A stretch of DNA of 64,000 nt, taken from assembly GCA_907165135.1 (NCBI GenBank), contig OU015567.1, positions 8,189,001-8,253,000 of the forward strand. The letters run 5' to 3'. The notes under the pieces were generated by a model that did not search any database, was not told the DNA's origin, and was given only the letters and a program-made list of their open reading frames with translations. Position 1 is the first letter of the stretch. Each line of letters begins with the position of its first letter. Below are positions 12,028 to 22,378 of this stretch, in pieces. Made by a program: the position numbers and the translations under genes. The DNA is from Oikopleura dioica (Eukaryota; Chordata; Appendicularia; Copelata; Oikopleuridae).

Positions 12028-12077
12028 GGTAAAAATGTAATTTTCTCCACTTATTGTATTTCCACCTATTACTTTAT
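12028..12077 (+). repeat. 50-bp direct repeat, right copy
   Basis: This is identical to 11429-11478. Its last two bases are the first two of the ATG of the gene at 12076, so it forms that gene's immediate 5' flank. Confidence 0.93.
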
Positions 12078-12562
12078 GACACGCCTATCGGAGGATAAAT
12101 TCAAGCTTGCGAAATATTATCACTCGCTGGAGACTCTTCAGTTGACCAAGTGAGCTGTTTCCTTTTATGATAAGTAGCGGTTTAATTACGACTCAAAAAG
12201 AGCTTTTTAACACACAGGCGAACTTGCGTAACCCACCGACGCAAGGTTGTAAACTTCACCGTCACAGATAACAGGAACGGAAAAACAATTTCGCCCGTCA
12301 AAGTTGCTTGTAAGATAATAACTGAGGGAAAGTCGTTTTCCACGAGATTTCTAACACAAACTTCGGTAATTTGGAAATTTTGGAAAAGGAGCTTTGGCGT
12401 AACCCCACTACGTAGATGAAAACAAGTGCGTATTGTACACAAATAGAGGTAATAACAAGAAAGGACGTGGTGAAAGTGTCCAGCACTTGGGCAAAGACGC
12501 CAAGGCCAGAGGAGTTCAATACTTTGCTACTAACACCTTTTCCTTCCCTCTTGACTTTTTGA
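12076..12562 (+). CDS. Small three-exon protein of unknown function
   Basis: The exons are 12076-12149, 12218-12411 and 12447-12562. Both introns (68 and 35 bp) are GT-AG and both phases match, giving 127 residues from the start MTRLSEDKFK to the stop after PSLLTF. The middle exon contains VVNFTVTDNRNGKTISPVKV. There is no signal peptide and no recognised domain. The start codon overlaps the 50-bp direct repeat, so the 5' end may have been rearranged, and upstream coding sequence may be missing. The matching phases argue that it is or was a real gene. Confidence 0.5.
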
Positions 12563-13098
12563 TCAAACAAAAAAGAGGGTTTGCAAATCACGAGTTGGTT
12601 TTAGAAGAAAAATTATCCAGCCACGATGTTTCAGCGAAAATTATTGTTCGGCACTTTTTCTCCTAAATGAGTGGTGATCAGAATAGTAATTGACATTCCG
12701 GCTCTAGAATGGAATCCCTGTCATCAGAGAGATAAAATAATTTGCTGAGTCCAGTATTAAGAAATGACCAAGGCTTGTGCGAAAGGAAACGTGTCAATTT
12801 CTTCTGTAACTTCTGCAAGAGGGGACGAAATGTAAAAAAACAATATGTCAATGGTCTGAAGAACACAAGAGCGTTAGAAGTGACGGTCCATAAATAGCTT
12901 GACTGGCGTAATTTAAAGTTCATTTTAAGTCCAACATAAGTATTCTCGATGAGCCCTTGATCATGTTCCACGTACTCGTCTTTTTCTAAAGCCCTTTTCG
13001 CACTTTCTCAGAAGCGTGACTCAGAATTTTTATTTGCTTATTGAACGATACATTATTTGAGGGGAAACTCATTACATTTTCGTTTTGCATGAGAGAAA
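12563..13098. other. Spacer, nothing recognised
   Basis: Only overlapping chance frames are seen; there are no motifs. A minus-strand frame at 12678-12971 has no recognisable protein. Confidence 0.35.
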
Positions 13099-14402
13099 AT
13101 GTGGAAATCGTTTCTTTTTTCTTTCGTCTGGCTTTTGGTGGCGTCGAAGAAAAATGACGATGTCTCGGTTGAATTTTTCAATTCGGCTGAAGGTAGAAAA
13201 TTCTTGTTTGAATGCTTATAAATTCCATAGTAACAATATCGATTGCTGGTTTTGGTGGTTGGGAGAACAATTACTTCACGGAAAAAATTGACGCTGGGAA
13301 AACTCTAATTGTTGACCTTCCACGGGGACTTATGCAAGTTCATATTCATGTTCTGGGAAAACATAATGAAGCAATTGCAGCGATTCTTGATGATCCGAAG
13401 CCTGAGAATATCGATAAACAGTGGCATAAAAATGTTATTTACATAAGGAATGTCTTTTTTGTTGGTAATTTTTTCTTTGTAAAATATTTATCTTTAATAT
13501 TTTCATATATTGACTCTCAAAAGTGATGATAACTCTGAGTTCATTATTTACGGCGGACCACACGGAAAAGATGTCAATAAGTGGAAAGCAATACAGATAA
13601 CATCAGATAGTTTTGAGAACTGTGCTTCATATCCCTACAACCCAAAGATTGTCCGACAAAGTAACTGGAGAGAAAATAAAAATAGAATTGACGAAAAGGG
13701 TGGTAGTTTGATGTATGGCCTAGGAGTTATGGTCGGAATGGCTGCCGGTTCATTTATGCCAATGTTAATGCCTGCGGTTTTGCCTTCGATAAACCTTGCT
13801 CCTATACTTTCCATATTCGGATTTGGAGCGGCGGGTATTACCGGGAACTCATTTGCTTCATTTATTCAGTCAAAATTTTGGGGGTAAGTTGTCAATTGTT
13901 AAAAACCTACAAAAATATGTTTAGTGGCGAAACTGGGGGACTCTTCAGTATCTTACAATCTTTTGGGATGAAGGGAGCAAAGATTAATCTTGACAGCTTA
14001 TTCAAAACACTTAGATTGTTCGGTTTTACCAAAAGCTTGTCTACTATTTTGATGTCTGCACTCATTTTTACCGCGGAAATAGGACACAAAATGGATGGTT
14101 CCAGTCTTATCCAATTCAATGGGGACTTCAATTCATTAAAAGAAGTCATTTTCTTCCCGACTGATGATTTTGATGCAAAAAATAGGACTGGACTTATGTT
14201 GACCTTTACTAAATCAGATGAAATTCATCGATATAGATTTCGATTTTCAAAAACTGAGCTTGATTTTGAGGTCCAAGTTCCTGCATTTTCAGGAAGCTCG
14301 TGGCGAGAGTTCATTTATATGGATTCCAAGTATCTAATTGGCGAAACACTCGAGACAATTTATGTGCTGGAGCCCAAAACCGAGGATGATAAGCAACCAT
14401 AA
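13099..14402 (+). CDS. Secretory-pathway protein with ISG12/IFI6-like hydrophobic domain
   Basis: The ATG at 13099 starts a signal peptide (MWKSFLFSFVWLLVAS). Exon 1 (13099-13192) joins exon 2 (13231 onward) in phase by a 38-bp GT-AG intron. The exon 2 to exon 3 junction only works if a GA-AG intron begins after TACATAAG at about 13448 and ends at 13523. Exon 3 joins exon 4 (13925-14402) in phase. A soluble N-terminal part of about 150 residues is followed by a Gly/Ala/Met-rich hydrophobic stretch. This contains INLAPILSIFGFGAAGITG, then FIQSKFWGG and FSILQSFG, the pattern of the ISG12 (IFI6/IFI27) family (LAPI..GF..AGI...QS...LQS.G). A polar C-terminal domain of about 130 residues follows. 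Membrane insertion in the ER or mitochondria is inferred from the family; the flanking domains are not recognised. Confidence 0.62.
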
Positions 14403-16969
14403 AAACCACGTGAGGATACTGCGCTAAACGTTTTATAAATCTGCATATTCTTGGAAACACTGTCCCTTAATTTGCAGGTTCAAGTCAACCTCGATAGCTC
14501 AGTGTTTTACGATTTCCCTGTCAAAACAAACCAGCCTGCGTACTAGTTAATCTCAAACATGATCATAAATACGTCTCCAAAAAGTATGTCGAACATGCGT
14601 TACATCATTGCTACAACAGAGCGGATTAAAGGCCTCTACGCGAATTATTCTATTCATGCAAGAGACAACGTGTTTGACCAAAGATTACTGAATTACAGCT
14701 TACCATGAAGAAGGGCAGGCCCTTGACTAAGCCTAAATTAAGGGGACGGCCCAGATGGACATCAAAAATCGGACTTTTATTCTTCAGTGAATTTCGAGTC
14801 CATCATTATCATCGAGTTCATAGCCCACTACAGAGAATTGCTGTGGATTTACAAATCGAACATCTTTGATCCGAGCTCTTGATAAGCTTCATATTATAAG
14901 GAAAACCTGTCTTAGGACTGTCACTATTTCGTTAACAAGCTGAATTATCCCAAAAAGGCATGTTACAACGTCAAAGTGAAGAAAGAGCAACGTCATTTTC
15001 TTCAAAAATATATTTATTCATCACTTATTTTTCGACGAATAGTACTTGCAACGCCGTCAAAAACGAAACGGATACCCTTAACATCTGCGGAACAGGCGGT
15101 ACCTGCATGATTGATCGAGCAATTTTAGGGTGCAACCGGATATTTTAAATTCATCTGAGTAATTACCAATTATTTTACCAAGATAAGGGTCTGACTGATT
15201 TAGGCGCAGAAAAAACTGACATCTCGTAACGGGCCATAAGTAGACATTCTTGTATTTACAGAAAGCCTCATAATTGCTTTGACTCAACACAATCGCGCGT
15301 TGGGTCCGTTTCTAAAATTCTGTTTCAAAAGATACAAAAGAACCCAAAATAATAATTATTTCTTTCTTTTAAATGCAAACGGGACAACGGCGAACAGGGC
15401 GATCGGAATTTCATACAAAAATGCACTTTGGAAAGAAGAGGCTGAAAATTCTTGGTGCATTCTATCCTCCACTATCGGAAGAATTGCCATTCCCGGCGAG
15501 GGTGTAAACATCCGTGCAGGATATTGTCCAAACGTGAAAAGGCCCTGTTCTATATAGAATTTAACGTTTTTGGTAATTATGAGTCAGAAAATGCAGTGAT
15601 CAAATATGTTTATATGCAGCTTACATTTCATTTGCAAGGATGTAATATAAGAGAGCGCGAATGTATACTGTTTATTTGCACAGACATGAGAGTCTGTATA
15701 TACAGTGCAAGGGTACGACATATACACTGATACTTATGACAGTTATTTTTACGTTCCGGCGTTAAAATCACATATAAACTGGAAAAGTGGCACAGTGCGC
15801 TTACGTCGTATGAAAACACTCGTCCAAATTGAATATAGGCGCGGGTTAGGTTCACCAGACGGATTGGAAGTACGATTTGTTATCGTAAAACTGATTCCCT
15901 ATGCACGCGAATGCTTGTTTAACTCGCTGCTGAACCAACTCCGGCGATTCGTATAATCTAAGTAGAAGATAAGCTCCCTATTGCGACGAACAAGGAAAGT
16001 CATGTTAGCACGCTTCTAATGCTAGGGCAAAATTTCGAATTTTTGATTGGCTGAACAGAAAACAGCGCCATCTGGGGATGAAATAATTAATGAAGAGCTT
16101 TGACCTGTACTTTGAAAAGTCCACATCAATCTTCTTCCGGATAGGTATTTTTTTCTAAAGAAAATCGGGATTCTCCATCAAATTTAAAATGACAACAGAC
16201 AAGATAAGCACCACCCTGAACGGGAATTAATAATTTCTAAATTTAAGAAAAATGAGGAAGTGCGGCGGATATTTTTAGAAAATTCCTCTTTTTGATAATC
16301 GCTCAATTTAAAATAAAACGAATTTTCATTTCGAAAAAGTAATATTTTTAATGATCATATAAATAATCAAATAAGCTCTGTCGAAAATCATGGCCTCGAG
16401 TATTTTCATTGCTAGATTAAGACCGACTTGATGAGCTGGGGAAAAACATGCTTGAGAGAAGCTCTCCAATTTGCTAAAAACTTGTTTACAAAAGAGAAAA
16501 GGGCAGGGTTCAAGACCGGGCCTTCCCACAGAATCATTTTCCATACTAGTCAAGTTATTGTTTTACAAGCACGTCGAGGTAGGGACACGCCGTCGGTAAA
16601 TGCGATTCCCAATTGCACACGTTTGAATATAAAATGGACCTTTAATTAACTCAAACAGTGGAATTTTTAAGCAACTTTATTAGTCCATCTTTTGAGCAAA
16701 GGACACCATGACTCTCCCGCTCACTCACGTTTCTAGCGCTGAAATTTGAGTCGTTTTAATTGCCCGTACACTTCCGCCGCCCATCATAATCAACAGATAG
16801 CGTTTACTTGCTTACGTATCGATGGATGCATAATTATTGTTGCTGGACTAAAACAGAATCTGGGGAAATAACGAAAAAGATCTCAAGTGCGATATGCAGG
16901 CGAGTGTAGGCTTTTCGTGGTTTTCCTCTTTGACGAAAAGCTATTTCCATTTTCGCCAAATTCGCGGCG
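14403..16969. other. Gene-poor spacer of 2.5 kb
   Basis: No gene is supported. Frames of 60-92 residues occur on both strands (for example 15279-15557 plus and 15628-15855 minus) without recognisable motifs or convincing splice pairs. Confidence 0.35.
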
Positions 16970-19928
16970 ATGGTACCGCCTCTTGAGATTCAATTGTCTC
17001 CACCAGAACACCTAAATGAAGGAGAGAATCTAGCACGTGACGACCACTGTAAATTTCAAAGTTTGGTGAAAGAAAATAAGAATAAAGAAAATTGATACTT
17101 AGTAAATTTCTTCCAAACTTTACACAGTAGCTGTTCGGATGCAGACTCTCAATTCGACTCGACAAACAGTAATACCGATACCGGATCATCGTCAAGTGAC
17201 GGAAAGTTTTCAAAGAAAGACCTTTCTTCTCTATTCCTAAGAAAGTATTTCATTCTGACCGCGTACATAACGAGCGTGAGGCTCTAGAATTCCTGCTGGT
17301 AAAAAGTTGACCTCAGCAATGAAGCAACTTCGTTTTAGACATTCTTTTGAAAACTTGAATAAAAGAGGAAGAAGACGAAGAAGAAGAAGTTTCGACGCTG
17401 ATTGATATCACCAATTCTGCGCCACAGTTTGAACAAGAAAAACGCGTGAAAACCGGAACGTAATTTAACGTTGTGAACAAGCCACAGTCACTTTTCGACA
17501 AGGCTATCTTGAACATTTTTTCTCGCAACCGCTTTTTCTCAGCGTTATCAGAAAGTGGGAATAGAGCTCCACCCGTTCTATCTGACTTTGAGCAAATGAT
17601 GACGCCCGCGTTGGCGCAGGTACGTTTATCGCCGACCAGAGGTTAAGCAGAACATTCTTTTGGCAATATCTTATCTTGTTACTTCAACCATTTTTCCAGT
17701 GGGCGAGCCAAATACAGTCCCAATCCGCTCCGATCTGCGATCTTCCTGAACTTCTTCCTGTATCAGAAAACGATCTCGATGGACTTCTCACTGATCGGTC
17801 ACGGGAGGAGTCGCAAGACTCCCTTGGTTACAATTCCGCAACATCCTCCGTGCTTGACCCCGGGTATTACTTAAAACTGAGTTACTGCGTCTATCTTCTT
17901 TTATTTTTTTAGAGAACGGCACCGAGAATCCAGCTTAAATTCAGTCTTTTCTGATGCTTCTTGTTCTTCCAATAATTCAGGTGAGAATTCGATCAACATT
18001 GATGATTTCAAAAAAAATTTCGCGGGCCCGGAAATCGTCAAAAAACTTCTTGTCTAGTTTTGTAGAGCTCGTCGAGAGGAGTCGAATGATGTATCAAACT
18101 CCTGATAGTTTTAAGATTTACCGCCAAAAAAGTGATAAGAAGGTGTCTTATCAAAGATTTTCTGACCAGCGCCGTTTTTGTTCTAGAAAAGCTGAGGTCA
18201 TGCTTGACCCCGGAAAATGATCCTCATGATCTGTTCTATTACAGCAAAAAATTTCAGCTCATGCATACGTATCCTGCTGTCCTTATCAGCGAAAAATCAA
18301 AAAAATAGTGCATTTTGTTGTCGCTGCACGTTCCTAATTTCTAGCCCATTTCCAGTCCCATTCTCCTTGGAAAATGAAATTTAACGATAAACTCGGCTGG
18401 GTATGATGACGGGCTGAAATTTTTTGCTGTAATAGAACAGGTCATGAGGATCATTTTCCGGGGTCAAGCATGACCTCAGCTTTTCTAGAACAAAAACGGC
18501 GCTGGTCAGAAAATCTTTGATAAGACACCTTCTTATCACTTTTTTGGCGGTAAATCTTAAAACTATCAGGAGTTTGATACATCATTCGACTCCTCTCGAC
18601 GAGCTCTACAAAACTAGACAAGAATTTTTTTGACGATTTCCGGGCCCGCGAAAATTTTTTTGAAATCATCATTCATTGAATCTGTTGAAAATGGCCTTCA
18701 GCTTTTACAGAAATTCTTTAGAAATGGAACTGTATTGCACAGAAGTAGTAAGTGCCACTTACCATGAGATACTTACGGTAAGAAAGCTGGAACCACTCTA
18801 AATACGGAAAGGATATTTTCTAATTTGAGTCAGGGATTGTGACCAGCATATCTAATCAGCAAACCCCAGCCCACGACTTATTTATGAATAAACAACAATT
18901 TCAAGTGCTCGGCGATAAGTCGTGAACATAACCTGCATTTAAACCACAACACCTTCGTTTTCACTAGAACTTAAGTTATTTCCGACACATTGACGAAAGC
19001 AGACGAAACCATCAACAAAGAGACCCGCCAACGCAAGCCTTTCCAGCGAGTCATTTACACAGGAAAGGATCTTATCTTGAGATGAGCAAGAAGTCAGCAT
19101 CTATTATCCCTTGAAAAGACGAGCAACTTTCAATCCTCGCCCTTCGATTCGAGGAAAAACGTTACTTGACTACAGAAGAGCGACATCAGCTGGCCACGGA
19201 AATCGGCATCACGGACACGCAAGTTAAAGGTGATCAGAATTAAAAAATCATTAAAAACCAACCACCCACGTTTGTTCTCCAAAATTACCTCGGGTTCAGA
19301 CTAAATTACTGAATTTCCCCTTCAGTTTGGTTCCAAAATCGACGAGCAAAGGAAAAACGAAAACGTTACTCAAAAGACTCTGGCCTCAGTTTTCAGTAAA
19401 AAAAACCTAAATAATCTATAAAAATTAACTGCTGAGCCAACGGGAAGCCAATCGCCCCCGAATATGCCGACTTCTCTGTGTAGCTCTTCTGTAATTCGGC
19501 GACATCCAGATTACGCGAATTCTATGACGGACATGAACAGCTCGCAAATGCACTCTCAGATTCCACAGGCTCTCATGCATGGGCCAATGCCAAGTCTTTA
19601 CCAGAACTTTGGAGCTATCCGACAAAATCCTACACAGGAAATGGGCTAGTTTTTCTTCGAATAAATCTGACAAAGAAATACAAAGTCCCTCAAAAAGCAA
19701 ACATATTCAGCAGCTTACGAAGGATTCTCACTTCCTCACTTTTACGTTCCGATGCCAGTTTCAATCCAGCCTCAGCAGTTCACCACGCCTCCAATGAGCT
19801 CACCAACTCCACCAGGTCCTATCGACCTCTCAATTCCTTCCAGCTGTTCTCCAAGTTCTTATCCGATCAATCTGCCGCAAACACAGTGCCAGTTCTACCC
19901 CATCAATCTTTCCCCAAGCGGATCCTAG
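16970..19928 (+). CDS. Divergent ANTP-class homeobox transcription factor (caudal-like features)
   Basis: The N-terminal coding pieces are a start at 16970 (MVPPLEIQL), a Ser/Asp-rich exon (about 17108-17237), an acidic exon (about 17364-17450) and two exons at about 17540-17619 and 17699-17871. A further short Ser-rich exon follows, ending at about 17980. After a 1-kb intron holding a foldback element comes the homeodomain. Its N-terminal arm RQRKPFQRVIYT is joined to DEQLSILALRF through a GA-AG intron (about 19052-19113), and a second intron splits the recognition helix just before VWFQNRRAKEKRKR. C-terminal exons are rich in Pro, Ser, Gln and Met and end at 19928 after PINLSPSGS. RVIYTDEQ and the RAKEKR end resemble Cdx proteins, but the middle is very divergent, so orthology is open. 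Whether the acidic N-terminal exons and the homeodomain form one transcript is inferred from order and strand. Confidence 0.65.
18001..18670. mobile_element. Foldback element with 258-bp inverted arms
   Basis: Bases 18001-18258 and 18413-18670 are near-perfect inverted repeats separated by a 154-bp spacer. They begin GATGATTTC and end GAAATCATC. The trinucleotide ATT flanks both sides and may be the target duplication. Open frames inside the arms (88 and 73 residues) mirror each other and are not genes. The element sits in the intron just upstream of the homeodomain exons, so the pre-mRNA could fold into a hairpin of about 258 bp. Confidence 0.9.
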
Positions 19929-20554
19929 TTCAATAAAATAAAATATTCAGTTTCTCACTTGCTCCTCACTTGTCAAAGATTTCTAATATTGGTACATTGA
20001 GTCAAAGAAAGGGATGAAAACGTGAGGGTACCCCTGACTGGCGCATTCTAAAAGCCGTGCACTCGAGAAAACCTCCGAATTTCAAGTACTCTGTAAAACT
20101 CTATTGACCTACAAAGCAAGTACCTGTATTGTAGATTAGTATTGTTGCTTTTTCTCGCGATTTCAGAAAAGATAGAGCCCCAGCTTAATTACTCCTTCTT
20201 GTCTCCAAAATTAGTTTTGGAATTCTTTTATCTACGTCAATCGAAGTAAGAATATAAAAATTTAAAATGATACTTTTTTATCATGTGTTATCTTCGAGAA
20301 TAAGAATCGTAAATCACATGTGTTTGAGAAGAAAAAATATCTTTTTATTGAAAAAATGGCAGTTTATGCAACGTTAACATGAGGAATGAGAAACTGTAAG
20401 TTGACGTCCAGGCCGAGGAGAAGCATACAGTGAAGTAACTGGCCTTCGACCAAGTTTACGATGCAGCGGGTCGGTTTCAAGGCCTCCCCGGAGGTGAAAT
20501 CCAACAGTTTCTTTATCTTTTGTAAGGTTATCAAGACTGTTCTAAAAGTTAAAG
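19929..20554. other. Convergent 3' spacer between homeobox gene and HUS1
   Basis: AATAAAATAAA at about 19931-19942 is a likely polyadenylation signal for the homeobox gene. Nothing else is recognised; the rest is AT-rich. Confidence 0.4.
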
Positions 20555-21434
20555 CTATTGACTTAAAGCAGTAATAAGATCATTTGATAGCCTTGTCGGA
20601 ATTCTAACGCTTGCTTCCGCCTCATCCGGGGTCGCTTCTCCCTCCCAAACCGGCTTCTCCAGATTGTGGAAATTGACGCTTATTTTCTGCATCGCATTTT
20701 TCGTCCTAAACTGCAGCGTTCCTTCTGGATTCGCGCGAACGATCACCGTCTTGCTCAAGCACTTGATCTTGTCCACCATCACTCGAACTTTGCTAAGAGT
20801 GGGCATGAAGATCGACATGTTGAATTTTGGCATAAGCGGCTCCTTGTAATCTGCCCAGAACTTTTTGGAAACAACTTTTATCGGGATCTCGCGAGAAACG
20901 ACCATTTTTCGTCCGGTCTTGACTTGCTCGAATTGAATTTGAAAAGCGAGGACGGGATTTCCAGTGTTGGCCATTTTTGTTTGATTTTTTGCTCCTGGCA
21001 CTACTTCTTTGCTAGAATGAACGATTTTGAATGTGGGGTCGAAAACTGATTCTACCTGAGTTTCATTTTCAAATCTCTGGGACAAACCTTCTCCTGATTC
21101 CCGAATTCCAACGCGCGGCAAAGATCTGCAGCAGAAAGTTCTAGCAATATTTCATGGAATAAGGCGGTTAAAATCTAATCAAACCTAGGATAATTTCATC
21201 CTCATCGAATCCCGGAGCGACATATCCTTGATAAATATATTCCGTGAATAAGGACTTTGTCTCAATATCGCACCAGAGAACTCCTTCTTCTGAAGCAGAA
21301 ACTGATTGAATCAGGTAGACTTTCTTCTTGCTCAATCGCAAGATGGTTTCATTTGATAGTTTTGCAATAACGGCGGCAAGCTGAGAAAATGTAATTATCT
21401 TCGTTGTCTTCTCGATCTTCGCTCGGAATTTCAT
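20555..21434 (-). CDS. HUS1: HUS1 checkpoint clamp subunit
   Basis: This is a subunit of the RAD9-RAD1-HUS1 ring that is loaded at damaged DNA and activates ATR signalling in the nucleus. There are three exons (21434-21185, 21140-21056, 21011-20555) with two GT-AG introns of 44 bp. Phases match and give 263 residues, close to the usual 280. It begins MKFRAKI, as in animal HUS1, and carries ILELSAADLCRALEF, REIPIKVVSKKFWADYKEP and MSIFMPTLSKVRVMVDKIK, which align along the family in the right order. Two small genes lie just upstream on the same strand (gap 54 bp, then 71 bp), an operon-like spacing. The start follows gtacttag, a possible trans-splice acceptor. Confidence 0.9.
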
Positions 21435-21488
21435 TCTAAGTACACCCAATGTTATATAAGAGAGATAACTAATCATCTATCAAGCTCG

Positions 21489-21740
21489 TTACGAGATAAT
21501 TGGAAGGATAAGTTCATCATTAAATATATCAGGAAAGAAGCTTAGATCGCAGTCTTCTAGCATCCATTCTAATTCGGCGAGACGCCGCATGTTAATCTGC
21601 CGAAATCGCTCTAATAGAGGGACGATACGTGCACTTCCAAACGATACTTCACTTTGTTCAACAGGTGGTTCTTTTGATAGAGCTTCTACTTGCTCGTTGA
21701 ATGCGTTTATCAAAGGTTGATATCGATCGATTAACTTCAT
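21489..21740 (-). CDS. Small single-exon protein upstream of HUS1
   Basis: This is an 83-residue frame from MKLIDRYQPL to the stop at 21489. It is charged, probably helical, with no signal peptide and no recognised family. It ends 54 bp before the HUS1 start and begins 71 bp after the preceding small gene, all on one strand. This spacing is the main support that it is a real gene in a polycistron. Confidence 0.5.
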   Translation of the reverse strand: MKLIDRYQPLINAFNEQVEALSKEPPVEQSEVSFGSARIVPLLERFRQINMRRLAELEWMLEDCDLSFFPDIFNDELILPIIS

Positions 21741-21811
21741 GATCGCTTGAATTTCTCGTCAAGGATTTTTACAGAGGAAAAATAATGAAAAGTTACGATC
21801 GAAGATTTTAT

Positions 21812-22144
21812 TCAAGCTGCGATTTTTTGACCGAAAATAGGAAAATCCCTGGCCATATCCTTCTCAGCTATCAGTTTTCCGATTAGACCTTGGTCTATCT
21901 CAATTATGAAATCAACCGGGTCATCCTCATCGTCTTCCGTTCTGAAGTCTGTGATCTTTAACCCCTCCAGGACTCTTCCTTCTTTTGAACTTTTCATCAC
22001 ACTTTCCAGTTGCTCATCAAACGATTCGATCATGCTTACAGATGCTCTTATTTCTTTCTCTATGTCTCCCCATGCTTTTGCTAATGATACTGCCGATTTC
22101 CAAATGTCTTTGGCGTTTTCAGGCACAAATTTTGTACAATTCAT
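21812..22144 (-). CDS. Small acidic single-exon protein, likely first gene of the HUS1 operon
   Basis: This is a 110-residue frame starting MNCTKFVPENAKD and containing an acidic stretch (EDDEDDPVDF). The ATG follows tatgtttttcag and six bases, a strong 3' splice motif with no matching upstream exon, as expected for spliced-leader addition. No domain is recognised. It heads a row of three closely spaced minus-strand genes ending in HUS1. Confidence 0.55.
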   Translation of the reverse strand: MNCTKFVPENAKDIWKSAVSLAKAWGDIEKEIRASVSMIESFDEQLESVMKSSKEGRVLEGLKITDFRTEDDEDDPVDFIIEIDQGLIGKLIAEKDMARDFPIFGQKIAA

Positions 22145-22378
22145 TTGAGTCTGAAAAACATACCGATGAACACAATTTCTTGTCTAATACCCGGCTTGAA
22201 ATGGGCAAGTTTGAAAGGCAAACTGTTGTTTATTTCAGTAGGCTACAGAACATACAGGTAGAGGCGCCGCATTTTGACGATGGGCGCGCAATTTTATCTT
22301 TTGAACTTTGAACTTGAGAGAATCACAGGAAGATCACATGTCATGACACACATAAGTTATTATTCTAGAGGAAGACCT

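Noticed and set aside
14960-15148. Frame containing CGTGGTCMID, suggesting an EGF-like repeat
   Set aside because: Only part of the Cys pattern, no adjoining exons, no signal peptide.
18034-18220. Mirror-image open frames (88 and 73 residues) in the foldback arms
   Set aside because: Identical in both arms because of the inversion; no start context or family.
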